Assembly: GCA_949130485.1 (NCBI GenBank)
Contig: OX422194.1
Span: 645,461-709,460 of the forward strand
Length of the DNA: 64,000 bases
Direction: 5' to 3'
Source: Agelas oroides
Lineage: Eukaryota > Porifera > Demospongiae > Agelasida > Agelasidae
Part shown: in pieces, positions 48,908 through 60,662 of the stretch
How positions within the stretch are numbered: the first letter of the stretch is position 1
Layout: every line of letters begins with the position of its first letter
The notes under the pieces: generated by a model
What the model was told of the DNA's origin: nothing
The model's database searches: none
Seen by the model: the letters and a program-made list of their open reading frames with translations, nothing else
Position numbers and translations under genes: made by a program

Positions 48908-51900
48908 ATGAAGCTGCTTGGTGTGCTGCAATTATTCGCCATTGTTTTGGCCCTGGAGGCCGCCCGAGTATCCCCTAGGCAGGCCCCGACCATCGTCTAC
49001 CAGCAGTTCCATATCGATTCGCTGATTGTCGCGAGGTATGCCACTACACGGATCTCTAGCATCGTGCGCAACGATGCTGATGAATCGCAGGAGCTCTCCT
49101 TTCGAGTTCAGCTGCCTGAAACTGCTTTCATCTCAAACTTCACCATGTGAGTAATTGCTCAACCGTAGCAATATCAGGAGCTCCTGACATTATCATAGAT
49201 AAGGAGGGTATATTTATTTATCTATGATTAATTGCTTATTTATGAGTGCTTTGCAAATTATGTGCCGATATTCTCATAATCCATCATATAACTAGGTGAG
49301 TCTTACTTACACTAATGTCTCTGATATTATTTGCTGGCCTAGTACCATGTCATCAATGGCACATCAAGCCGTCCCTTCGGCAGCTTGATGTGCCCTTGAT
49401 GACATGTATACTCTGATCACAGGACTGTGAATGGCACAACCTACCATGGTGTGGCTGAAGAGAGAGCAAGAGCTGTTCAAGAGTTTGAAAATCGTCAGCA
49501 GGCGGGGGAAAATGTTGGACTGGTGGAGTCACGGTACGTACTGCAGAAAATTTATATCCATAACTGCATACATAGAGTAACTTTGATTCTCTTCTCCATT
49601 GATACAGGGGCACAGATCTATTCCAGATTCGCATCAACACAGCTGCTAGTTCTACGGCTACTTTTGTAATTCAGTATGAGGAACTGATTCTCAGGCAACT
49701 GAGCAAATACCGCCAAACCATTAATCTTAACCCCGGGAGCAAAGTTGAAAATTTTACTGCCACCGTACGAGCTGTTGAAGAACAGAGAATCACCTTCACC
49801 AATGCCTCAAGTTTTGTAGGTATTCAGAGGGTCTCTTCCCAAGAGGTTCTGTTCTCCTTCTCTCCCTCAATGAACGAACAAAATGATGGTAGTTTTGGCC
49901 TCGCAAGAGACATGATTGTAGAGTATGATGTCAACCGCCCTCCCGTTAGTGATCGCAATGCTGGGCTGTTTATCGTAAATGATTGCCATTTTGCTCAATT
50001 TTTTTCACCCTCTGGTGCCAGTAGGTTGCCAGTAGATATAGTATTTGTTATTGATGTATCAGGCTCCATGAGTGGTAGAAAGATTGAACAGACTAGGGAA
50101 GCACTTGTGACGATCATCAATCAGCTTGGAACAGAGGATCGATTTAGCATGGTGACATTTGGGTCTAATGTTAACAACTGGAGGGATGTCCTGGTTTCAG
50201 TTAGCGAGTTCCGCCAGCAAGGAATTCAGTTTGCAAGGAGCTTGAGTGCTGGTGGGAGCACAAACTTTGATGGTGGGGTTCAAAATGGAGCTCAGATTCT
50301 GAGGAATGAAGGCAATATAAACCGAGTCCAGTTGCTTGTTGTACTTACTGATGGTCAGCCAACTGCAGGTGTGACCAATCCAGATCAGATTGTGGCAAAT
50401 GCTAGGATGACACTTGCTGGCACTCAGATCTCCCTGAACTGTCTGGGGTTTGGCTTGAACTTGAACTTTGAACTGTTGGCGAGATTATCCCTGGCTAACA
50501 AGGGCATTGTGAGGCGTATCTATGAAGGATTAGATGCAGCCTCTCAACTCGAGGGATTCTTTGAAGAAATATCACAGCCAATTCTGCGAAACATTATCAT
50601 TGGGTATCCACCAAATTCATATGAGAGTATTTCCCAAACAACATTCCCACTATTGTTTAATGGTTCTGAGCTTGTTGTTGCAGGAAAGTTTTCAGATAAT
50701 TTGTGTAGCAGCTCTCAGACGATATCAATTAATGTGACAGGCACTGGTGCTTCAAATCAACTTGTATTTGTAAGCCAAGTTCAAGCGAATAGCGAAACTC
50801 AAGTTGTTGGACGGAAACCTTCAACCGAACGCCTCGCTGCCTACCTCTCAATCCAACAGCTAATAGACCAAATCACCATCACCACCGATGAGAGGGAGTC
50901 TGCAGCCATTAAGCAGAAAGCAATCGAACAGGCACTGCAGTACAACTTTGTGACAGAGCTGACTTCACTGATTGTCGTGGAGGAGAGCGGGAGTAACTTT
51001 ACCTTGGGCGAAGGTGGTGGGCCGGGTACAACAGAGGATGGTGGTGTTCGGACTAGTGGAGGTCAGAAATTTGAAATTTAGGATAACAATCATGTTGGTT
51101 TTCTAATACAAGATGTGCCAGGTACGCATGACAGTAATGTGCCTGCAGCCTTTCATTTTTATTAGATTGGAGCATTCCTTTTCCAATTAAAGGTTTCTTA
51201 TAGAACAGTCAGAGTTCTGTTTGTTCGCTAAGAATATACCGCAGGGAAAAGGGTTAAGTCTTCTGCCTCCCAGGTTATAAACAACAAAGTGCACTTGCAA
51301 AAGAATTCCGTTGCTCTATAGCCGTGTGTTTGTCCAGTTTTTGACAAGTATAGTCCTTTTTCACAGATTGTTCTCACCACTCCAGTTTCCATGGTAGTAC
51401 ATCATGCCTAGAATGGAAAGAAAGTTCCTTGTTAGCTACCAACTTAAAATTAACATCATATTGGAAGTCAAAAGTATGTTGATGTGAGTGGCATGACATA
51501 CATGTAAATGGGTTGTATAATGAAGGGCCAGACGGTATATAGTACCAGTGTTAACTTTAACTAAATACTTTTTAGCATGGCCTTTTAAAGCATAAACTCT
51601 ATACTAAAACAACACTGTGGGGAAAATTCAAGAGTCTACATTGTACACAATAAGTCGGAGACATTTAATGATTGTCGGTTGAAACCTGTGACTCTAGCCT
51701 TGTTCCCTGGCCCTTAAGTGTATGGGGCTAACAACGTCGTTTGACCTCAAGTGTGCTAAATGCTAAGAAAGGAACCTATAGTCATTAATTTTGTGTATGA
51801 CTGATGGTTACTGCAGGTGCTTCAGTTCCAGGTGGCCCAGTTCCTGCACGACCAGCTGTAGGAGGTGGTAATCAATTCATCACCGCATTTGGTGGAAGTA

Positions 51901-51980
51901 TGGGCATTGCTCTTACAGTAAAGGCCCTCATGCTCCTACTGCTTGGCAGCCTGGTCTGCGTGTACCTTTTCATTTTCTGA
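48908..51980 (+). CDS. ITIH-like protein B, tandem duplicate of A
   Basis: Exons 48908-49146, 49423-49533, 49608-51061 and 51817-51980 give 655 aa. Exon lengths equal copy A except for the last. The proteins differ at only a handful of sites (for example L6V, IEEQG to VEEQR, TFES to TFGS, NART to NARM, YEGF to YEGL, plus changes around TTEDGGVRTS). Signal peptide, VIT and a vWA with intact MIDAS are kept. The linker in the last exon is longer (SVPGGPVPARPAVGGG) before the same hydrophobic tail. An in-frame stop at 51079-51081 and ATTAAA at about 51190 inside intron 3 would allow a shorter form without the tail. Its upstream region differs from copy A beyond about 75 bp. Confidence 0.86.
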
Positions 51981-52262
51981 ATTGATGCTGGACATTTTAC
52001 TGCACTGTGGCAATTTTATTTTTATACCACCTTGTACTCATTTGAGATCAGTTGGCATATTCAGTTTGTCATCCCTCTCCCAATACTGTTTGCTTTTATG
52101 ATCCATAGACCAAAGACATGAACTAGCCTCTTGGCATGACTATTTGCATTTGTTTTGGTATGTTACGTTGTCTCATCAGCTCAGATGCATCGGGATGAGT
52201 CTTCCGCGTCACGCGCGCCGCGCCCGCATGCACTGTAATAAGCGGCGCGCGCACAATATCAG

Positions 52263-52276
52263 GTTTCCGTGGAAAC
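52263..52276 (+). promoter_or_regulatory. RFX X-box upstream of CFAP144
   Basis: GTTTCCGTGGAAAC fits the X-box consensus RYYNYY-N(1-3)-RRNRAC exactly and is a perfect palindrome around the GT spacer. It lies 12 bp before the ATG of a ciliary gene, a usual place for RFX control. The relic copy has lost the left half. Confidence 0.85.
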
Positions 52277-52288
52277 ACGATAAACAAC

Positions 52289-52883
52289 ATGGCGGCTGCA
52301 GCAGCCACTCAGAAAGAAAAGGAACCAGTGAACATCGTTCACCAGAATGCCATTTTCTGCGAGACTATTCTAAAAGAGCAGAGGCATCAGAAACTCTACA
52401 CCAGCTATGGTGTGAACCCATACAAAAAGAGTAAGCAGTCAACTTCACCCAAGCAAGTTTTGAACTAGAACTAGGAAACTCAGTTAGGTGAGAGGTTGCT
52501 CATGCTTCTATTTCTTTGACAGTGTACATGCTTGCTGGCAAACCAAACTCACAACATGACTCAGCGGATGGAGTGGAAGATGGTAAGAGTGTACAACGTA
52601 TTCTATAGGCTACTACAGGCTGGTCTGTGACCATACAAGAAATGACTCTTGTGTCCATTCTACAGAGAAATTTCTGGAGGTGTATAAAAAGGCCCAGGAA
52701 ACACCTCAGAAGAAGCACACCTTCCCTCAGACAGAGGCTCAGGAAATAGGTTGGGACACTACTCCTCTCGTCGACCCACAAAGGCACGACTCACGGCTTC
52801 ATCATCCCAGGAGAAACTCAGAAATCACAAAGTACATGGATGCAGCATGGAGACAGAAGGAACAAGAAGATCTCCAGCAGTAA
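52289..52883 (+). CDS. CFAP144: CFAP144 (FAM183), ciliary doublet microtubule inner protein
   Basis: Exons 52289-52430, 52523-52582 and 52666-52883 give 139 aa, close to human FAM183A (134). Matching motifs: YTSYGVNPYKK, LAGKPNSQHD, FLEVYKKAQETPQKK, EAQEIGWDTTPLVDPQRHD and ITKYMDAAW. The family binds inside ciliary doublet microtubules. The start is the ATG after a GC-rich leader and an X-box. ATTAAA at 52902-52907 is a likely polyadenylation signal. It follows ITIH-like B on the same strand by 309 bp. Confidence 0.93.
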
Positions 52884-53201
52884 CTGTAATCCCTTCACAC
52901 CAATTAAAGTTCCTGTTCTCAGTCTTTACCGTGATCAATCAAACTACACCAAACTCAACATGAGAGTAGGCAACTGTATTTTGAATGAGAGTGATCTGTC
53001 CCAAAGAACACAGTGAAATTGAGAAATACTTACAACAAAAAATACTTGTGTTCCTAAGCCTTCCTGTTTTTTTTTTTACTTTTCGGTTTGTGTCAACAGT
53101 GCATCAAAGCAGAAGAGTGTCCTTCTGTCGATGCAAACCAAAGAGTAACAGAACAGAGGCCTAGGAATGAGGCTAATAACACAAGACACAACACAATGAG
53201 T
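52884..53201. other. Tail-to-tail spacer, CFAP144 / EBNA1BP2
   Basis: Contains the CFAP144 polyadenylation signal near 52902 and a T-run at 53070. No other feature is seen. Confidence 0.6.
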
Positions 53202-55505
53202 CTAATGCTTCACTCGAGATCTCATTTTCTGTCTTCTAGCTTTGCCAAGTCTTTTTGCCTTCTTTCCAGCCATTGGCTTCTTGGGTTTGCTGTGCTTGGC
53301 GGAGCTGAAAGAACTCATGTCTGCACTGGAGTTAGCAGTGTTGCTCTTCATCCAGCGTTTCTTGCCACCAAAACCAAACTTTGTGTTCTAAGTCCAAGAT
53401 AAACACAGTCAGTTTCAAGAATAATAAACCTAAAACAATGACTTGCATACAACAAAAATTGGTTATGATGGCTAGTTCATTTTGTTGAAATGCTGCATGA
53501 CAACATCAGAAACATCATCATCATGCATTCTAGCCTCATTCCCAGTCCTCCACCACAGCTATCGTCGCTTGCAGTACGAATAACACAGAGAAGGCCTGGT
53601 ACAAATTATCAGGTAATGTATGCCACTGTCTATGTCATGGCTAAACAGGAAGTTAGTTACAAGCGACAATAGCTATGGTGGAGGACTGGGTACGAGGCTA
53701 CATGCATTCTTGACCATACGTACTTCAGTGTAAAATTTACAGCATTACACACTTCACAATTTGTAGCTAGGAGTCCAGTTACCTTCACCTGTCTTTTCTT
53801 AGACATTGGTCTCTCAAATTTTCTCTTTGTAGCAGGCTTGCCCTCCTTCTCTGCCACAATTGGGAAATCATCATCGTCCTCCCTCTGTATAAAGGCTGGT
53901 TTCTCCCCTTTACCTGTGGAGAACAATCCAGCAATGAAAGGAGAAAAACTGGTTGTTGATTCATCTTTGCCAGTGGTCGCCCAAAATCAACCTGTTCACA
54001 AGCTCATCCCCATTCCGTACCTGTTCACAAGCTCATCCCCATTCTGTTTGTTGTTGTACCTTCTGTTAGCTGAAAACATCTCAGGAATGTGGTTGTTTAA
54101 CATTCATCTTTTGTGCTTTGCAGCTCAAGCATGATGAAATCTTCACTAAATGCTCATGAGATATTCACGATCTACCTGCAAATCCAGAAGAGTACATTTA
54201 CAACTCGATCAAACACACCTTTTCTGAACCTCTTGACAGCCTCAATAGCCACCTTCTTCTCTTCCCTTCTCTTCTGCAAGATTTCTTGTTGGACCTAACA
54301 ATGAGGTTATTACATGCATAGTTTGTGTTACACTCACTAGTAACACCATCACCATCTTACCTTCTTACCATACTTCTTCAGTTCTCTGAGTTTTCTTGCC
54401 TTCTCCTTCTGTTCCAAACCCTTCTGTCGGCTCAGCAAACTCTCCCTCACCTACATTTTGTACATAATACATACCCAGTGGCTCGATACATACCGGTATG
54501 ACCCGTGCAAAGGCATATTACCTTTCTCATGTGGTCATCTGTTTTGACCATCTCTGCAAAATAGTCATCTGGTCTTTGTGTTGGGATTCCTAACTCCTCT
54601 AGTTTTCTGAGTCCAACAGAAGCAGCCCACTGTGCTTGCCGGTAACTAGAGCAGAGAGACCACCTCACTATAATCAAATTCTCCCAACTTCCAAGAGGGA
54701 TCCTAGAGCTTACAAGTGCATCTCTCTCCCAAAGTCATCATCTGGGTCAACTGTCTCTTCCCCCTCCTTTCCCTCCACTGTACCTGACCCACTAGCAGAT
54801 GGGGATACTACAACATCCATCCTCTCCAACCAGTCTAGCTCCTTTCTCCTCAGCAATGCAAGCTGCTCACGAAGTCCCGACTGATTTATAAAGAGCAACA
54901 AAAGTTCATCTTTCAATATTTCTGATTGATCACTTACTAGTCTCACTCTTAGGCTTTCCCACTGTTCAGTTTTTGATCATTGACCATTAGCCTCGTAAAA
55001 ACAGAGGGGAATGCCTGGGAGATTTTAATGATGTCAATGTCTACCTAGATAGACAGAGAAGGTGAGGAGTTTCAACCAAGAAAATGTATTTCATGCTTGC
55101 ATGCATCCTCAGGCCTAGACAAGGAGTGGTACATTTTCACAAATGTTGTGGAAATGCATCTAATTTCCAAGGCCTTCCCTCTCTTTTTCCAAACCACAAG
55201 TGATCAAAAGCTGGATGGTAAGAAGGCCTCAGAATGAGGTTCATCACTTACAACATTGTTCGTGTAGGTCTTTGGTGGAGCTGCTCTAGTCAGGAGTCCT
55301 GGCTTCAACCTTCCTTTGGAAAACTCTGATTGCAACTGGAAAGATTAGGCACCAATCAACATGTCAAAGAACAACCTCATACATTCTAAACTAAAGTAAA
55401 CTTACAAGTAAAGCACAGAATGCAAGACCTAGATTATTATACCTCTTCATCACTACTCAGTTCAGAAGAAGAAGAAGAGCTCTGTTCTTCGTGTTCAAGC
55501 TCCAT
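53202..55505 (-). CDS. EBNA1BP2: EBNA1BP2 / EBP2, nucleolar ribosome biogenesis factor
   Basis: Eight exons: 55505-55443, 55335-55252, 54880-54714, 54645-54522, 54450-54361, 54294-54219, 53913-53783, 53387-53202; 306 aa, the length I recall for the human protein. Motifs: KGRLKPGLL, KELDWLERMDV, TVDPDDDFGREMHFYRQAQ, IPTQRPDDYFAEMVK, RKLRELKKYGKKVQQEILQKR, NTKFGFGGKKRWMK and a Lys/Arg-rich nucleolar tail (KKAKRLGKARRQKM). The N-terminus is acidic and Ser-rich. EBP2 acts in processing of the 27S pre-rRNA and 60S assembly. An in-frame ATG at 55520 would add MSHVC; the shorter start is preferred but not proven. Confidence 0.95.
53531..53700. mobile_element. MITE, family A (170 bp)
   Basis: Ends TAGCCTCATTCCCAGTCC and GGACTGGGTACGAGGCTA, subterminal CCACAGCTATCGTCGCTTG inverted on the other side. 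Exact 9-bp duplication CATGCATTC at 53522-53530 and 53701-53709. It lies in the last intron of EBNA1BP2. Confidence 0.93.
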
Positions 55506-55815
55506 ACATACATGCGACATGCATAAACAAACACACCATGTGGCCAGGAGCGTGTAATTACGTAAACGTCCGTAATCTAACGGCGTTGCCCTGAACGACA
55601 CGTGATTTGAATAAAAACATGTTGACTGAGGTCGCACTTTTTGTTTGTGTGTGCAGCTGGAAAAAAAAACTACAGACTTCGACCATCTGTGGCAGTCTTG
55701 GTAAAAGCTAGTTCCGCAGAGAAGTGATTTTGACAGAAACTCTGAAAAGCAACCTTCGGGTACAAGCAGTGAAGTGGACCAGAATAATTTATCTTAACTA
55801 TTTTTTAATGCCATC
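55506..55815. promoter_or_regulatory. Divergent promoter region, EBNA1BP2 / FZR1
   Basis: 310 bp between start codons. It includes GAGCGTGTAATTACGTAAAC, which resembles the inner edge of the family C MITE. Transcription starts are not visible. Confidence 0.55.
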
Positions 55816-58800
55816 ATGGAACAAGGCTACGCCGACCGGTTGTTGACCACAGTGGATGGGGTAAGGCAGTGTGTGCTTACGTTCTGAAACCGCAGATATT
55901 ATACTGATGACACTATTTTTGAATAGAGGTGTGTGTTTTGTTTACATAGGCCCCGCGTGGTGCGCTCTCTCCACTGAAATCACCATCATTTGCAAAATCA
56001 CCGTTCCGATCTCCTTCTACACAGGAGAATTACTATGACAGGTTTGTGGCTATTGTTACTCCAGTTTTGGGTAGTGTTGATTCATAATCTGATTTTCTCG
56101 TTGTGTAGGTTTATCCCAAGTAGAACGTCACCATGCTTTGCCAGAAAATGTCTGTTCGGATCACCACAAAGTCCAGCCAAAGGCAAAGGGAACGAGTGAG
56201 TGAACATATCTGTAACTAGTGATGTCCCTCCTGCCCCTTCCCCTCTTCCTGTCCTCCCTCCTGCCCCTTCCCCTCTTCCTGTCCTCCCTCCTGCCCCTTC
56301 CCCTCTTCCTGTCCTCCCTCCTGCCCCTTCCCCTCTTCCTGTCCTCCCTCCTGCCCCTTCCCCTCTTCCTGTCCTCCCTCCTGCCCCTTCCCCTCTTCCT
56401 GTCCTCCCTCCTGCCCTCCTCTTCATGTGTGAATTACCCATAGTAGAGTAGCTGAGTTAGTGTTTGTCTTGTACAAATGTCTGACAAGCAATTTCTCTCC
56501 TTCGTAGGAAACTTTACACTGATCCACCCAAAGGTATGGCATAGCAATACGCAACAAGAAAGCAAAAACAAGCGAAGACATGTTATGATGTACTCCATGC
56601 CTGTCTGTTCCCTGCAGTTGAAGCCCTGACCTATCAGTGTACACTACAGAATGAGCTGTTAGGGAAGAACATTACCGAAGCCCCTGTACGTATGTTGGGG
56701 AGTACGCTAACGAATCTGTGATCTAGTAGTTGTTGATGTGGTGTAACATTTCATTTCAGGACCCACAAAACATGGAACATGGAAAGCCACTAAGCATCAT
56801 CTCGCCGTCAAAGAACAATATCTTCAAGGTATCTGTTCACATCCACCTGGCCTTGGGTCCATGTGTTTGAAATTTGTGGTTGTGTATTTGTCATAGTTGT
56901 GGCCAGAGTTTGAAACCTCAAGTCGTGATTGTTGTTATGAACTTTTGTTTTTCGTTCTGACAGTATCAGTCCTCTCCGAGGAAACTGGATCACTTTGCCC
57001 CCTACTCCATCTCTCCTCTGAGCAAAAGCAGGTATGAGTTGATAACTTTTGCCACCTACAAAGCCAACCAGGCCGTGTGGCCTTTAGTTTACACGGTCAA
57101 CTTCTTCGCACTAGACCTCTGACTCTCTCCACTCTAAAGTTGTAGCCTTCTTTGCCTTTGTTTTTGGGGACTCGGGTATTTCTTACATGTACCGTAACCT
57201 GCTGACAAATTAGGATCTGTGTCTACCGATTGCACTCACATATCAGCCTCTTGGGCCCTGCGGTTTGTAGTCTTGTGTTATAGAATACGCATACACAGGC
57301 TGCATGCTAACTACCAGAAATCCGTATCCATCTCGATGCATTTTCTGTTCGTGGAGTTTTGAGACACACTATACCATACCATGATACTTGTGGATGAAAT
57401 TATACCCCTCATTCAGTCTTCCTTCCTCCTCCAGCAACAAACTGCTTCTCTCACCTCGGCGGGTGATGAGAAAGATCTCTAAGACCCCCTTCAAGGTCCT
57501 GGATGCTCCTGAGCTGCAAGATGACTTTTACCTCAACCTGCTTGACTGGTCCTCCCAGAACACCCTCTCCGTGGGGCTTGGGACTGCCGTCTATCTCTGG
57601 AGTGCATGCTCTTGTCAGGTAACACATGGTGACCAGCTTGTTTCAACATGCTGCTACATATATGTATTGATATATGAGGAGTATGTACTTCACTAGACGA
57701 TTCACCCAGACGTTATGACCAGCTTGGTTCAATATGCTCTTACATATAATTATTATGTATTGATATATGAGGAGATGTACTTCACTAGATGATTCACCCA
57801 GACGTTATGACCAGCTTGTTTCAACATGCTGCTACATATATTATGTATTGGATATATGAGTAGATGTACTTCACTAGATGATTCACCCAGACGTTATGAC
57901 CAGCTTGTTTCAACATGCTGCTACATTTTATGTGTGTTGCAACAGTTCTTACAAAGAGAATAATAGCGTTGTTCTGTGTGAGAAGAACAAAGGAATATAT
58001 TGTAGTGGTTTTATTATTATGCCTCTTTCTCCCCCCCCCCCCCCCCCCCCCTCCCTCCCCAGGTTTCCAAGTTGTGTGACTTGCACGACGAGGGAGACAC
58101 AGTCACTTCAGTGTCATGGTCAGATAGGGTGAGTAGAGTAGGGTTGTTGACATGTTGTACTGGCTGTGTACAGTGGGAACCACTCTATTCCGGACGGACA
58201 CCTTGAGACCAAAACAGTGTCCTGATTAGAGAAGTTTTCTTATTTTGGGGGGTTGGAATAGAGGGGTTTCACGGTAGTTATAACCTTATTCTGACTGCTT
58301 TCGTTTGAGGTCAATGTGAGATTTACCCTTCTCCTCTTCCCTTTGTCCATCCAGGGCCAGTACTTGGCAGTGGGTACGCACATGGGCCTAGTGCAGATCT
58401 GGGATGCAGCTGCCGAGAAGAAGACCTGCACCATTAGTGGGCATACAGCAAGAGTCGGTGAGGAAACACTGTTCAGCTTGCCAGTTTAGCGTTACAATCT
58501 GAGTCCTAGTTGGATTTAAGCATACTGTCTATTGCTCACACATCACACAGGCTCTCTCTCTTGGAACGGGGACTTTCTCTGCTCTGGCAGTCGGGACCAC
58601 AGCATTCTACAATGGGATCCTCGCTTGCCCCTAACACCGACACGCAAGCTCATTGGACACACCCAGGAGGTCTGCGGGCTCAAGTGGTCCCCAGACCACC
58701 AGCTCCTCGCATCAGGAGGAAATGATAATAAGGTACGTTCTACCTCAATCCTGAGTACATTAGCTACCAGAGATCACTAGCCTGAGAACCAAACTGTGCC

Positions 58801-60313
58801 TATCCTCTGCTCCAATGCCAGAGCTCCAGAGGCTCAGTTAAAATCCAGAAGACCCAGGTTCAAAGATTGGCTGGATCTCAAATCTGCTTCAGAGTACTCA
58901 GAGCCTCACAAGAAGCTATAGGAAGCCATAAGTAGTCTTGGCTCTCTAACTACTCACCTTCCTACCCCCTCTTGTCTCCCCCCCTCTCCTCTTGCCAACA
59001 GCTGCTGGTATGGAACACCTCCTGTAATACCCCAGTGCAGCGCTACACAGAGCACTCGGCTGCAGTCAAGGCCATTGCGTGGTCACCTCATCAGGTCAGT
59101 GTAGCACATTGCCACTGCTAACAGGAGACTAGCGTCCTCAAACAAGACTATGGTCCTACTAACAAGATTTGTTATAGTCAAAAAATGCCTAAAAACAATT
59201 GTTATGCTTAAAACAGAATTGCTACAATAGATTGTTACCAAAATAGCTCAACTAATGAGAGATTAATTGTTTACTGCTAAGAATTAATTACAATTGAATA
59301 ATTACTGCTAGTGTGGTTGACAAGAGAATCGTTATTACAATCCAACTTTGAAATACTCGACTTCAATTGATGAGACTCGTGAATTCTGACACACAAAATG
59401 TAGGATTTTATCTGTCCCTCTTCTCTCCTCTTACACAGCATGGCCTCCTTGTCTCGGGCGGAGGGACGGCAGACAAGACCATTCGGTTTTGGAACACCAT
59501 GACAGGACAGCCCTTGCAGTGCATCGACACAGGGTCTCAGGTGTGCAATCTGGCGTGGTCTAAGGGGGCCAATGAGCTAGTGAGCACACATGGCTACTCA
59601 CAGAACCAGATCATCATATGGCGATACCCCTCGCTGACTCAAGTGGCCAGACTCACGGGGCATACAACACGAGTCCTCTACCTGGTGAGAAATACACTTA
59701 CAGCATGAATCAAACTTCCGACATATTTCAATTTCTCGTTCTTTCATGTCTCTATTTATACATGCATCTCTTGTACAGCTTAGCATGAACCAAAATTCCA
59801 TTTATGCATGTATTTCAATTTTTCATTTACTCATGTGCACACATGCAGGCCATTTCCCCCGATGGTCAGACGGTGGTGACAGGTGCCGGTGACGAAACAC
59901 TCCGGTTCTGGAACGTCTTCTACAAATCAAAGTCCCACAAGGTACAATCGGGCTGCTGTTTTACGTTTCACGGAATGTGACTGTTAGTAACACTGTTTAT
60001 TACTTGCACTGGTAGTGCGAATTTACTAAAATGCTACCAAACTAGAATGCTTTAGGGCATCTTACCTTAGCCGGCGATGATGTATGTTTGGGCCTCCATT
60101 TCTGGCATTTTAGGCAGCTTTTAGTCAGGAGGAGGGAGCGTTCACTTGTCGGAGGGCCCTGACTATTGAACGCTCGCTAATGAGTGGATGAGCCTCATGA
60201 ATTTCTGAGACTAATTTACTAGCCTGTTTGGCAGTTGTTTACAACCATCCCTTCCTCTCCTTCCTCTGTAGGAACCCAACTCTCCACTAAATATGGCCGC
60301 CTACATCCGATGA
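55816..60313 (+). CDS. FZR1: FZR1 / CDH1, WD40 co-activator of the APC/C
   Basis: Fifteen exons: 55816-55860, 55950-56041, 56109-56195, 56508-56533, 56618-56685, 56760-56828, 56964-57031, 57435-57618, 58063-58128, 58355-58457, 58551-58732, 59002-59094, 59439-59684, 59849-59941, 60272-60313; 487 aa (human 496). The N-terminus has Ser-Pro sites and a C-box DRFIPSR (residues 45-51), then ISKTPFKVLDAPELQDDFYL. The WD40 propeller contains LGTAVYLWSA, VQIWDAAA, QEVCGLKWS, LASGGNDNKLLVWN, KAIAWSPHQHGLLVSGGG, RFWNTMTGQPLQCIDTGSQV, HGYSQNQIIIW and GAGDETLRFWNVF. It ends in an IR dipeptide, the APC/C-binding tail. It recruits substrates to APC/C in late mitosis and G1. The tail linker (NSPLNMAAYIR) differs from vertebrates. 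A polyadenylation signal AATAAA is near 60635. Confidence 0.96.
56225..56418. repeat. 30-bp minisatellite, about 6.5 units, in FZR1 intron 3
   Basis: Near-identical units of CTCCTGCCCCTTCCCCTCTT plus TCTGTCCTC-type sequence. Because the unit is a multiple of three, it reads open on both strands. Confidence 0.95.
57630..57935. repeat. About 90-bp tandem repeat in FZR1 intron 8
   Basis: Three full copies and part of a fourth contain GACCAGCTTGTTTCAACATG and ACTTCACTAGATGATTCACC. Confidence 0.9.
58795..58890 (+). mobile_element. Degenerate tRNA-derived SINE relative
   Basis: CTCCAATGCCAGA, GGCTCAGTTA and AGAAGACCCAGGTTCAAA keep the order seen in the element at 21545-21695. The match is partial. 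Confidence 0.5.
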
Positions 60314-60633
60314 CACGCGTCAAAGTGTGTTATGCTGACCTATTACGCACATTACAGTAGCTATGGTACAAACATGGATGAAACAAAAAAACTCAGAAAT
60401 ATACTCCATCAGGTTTTATTCAATTGGATAGCTACGACTGCTATCTATGACATCCTCTTTTTTGCAAAATTTCAATATTTTTCTGATCAGGCTCGTTATT
60501 TTGTATTGCATCATTGTGCATCATGTGATTGACGCTGATTTGTCATGCAGGTGTATTAGTCTATTGTATGGTCATACTTCATCAAGCTCAATGTGATTGT
60601 TTTCTGAGTTCATGTGTGATTCTCTTTTGATTG

Positions 60634-60662
60634 TAATAAAGATGAAAATTTTAGATCATTGC
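60634..60662. terminator. FZR1 polyadenylation signal at convergent 3' ends
   Basis: AATAAA at about 60635 lies under 30 bp from the stop codon of RTCA on the opposite strand. TTTATT at about 60416 would be AATAAA for RTCA, so the two 3' UTRs probably overlap. Confidence 0.6.

Noticed and set aside
52123-52308. Minus-strand frame over the CFAP144 promoter
   Set aside because: Antisense of the Ala-rich start of CFAP144; no support.
56082-56451. Repetitive frames on both strands in FZR1 intron 3
   Set aside because: 30-bp minisatellite, a multiple of three, so open by arithmetic.
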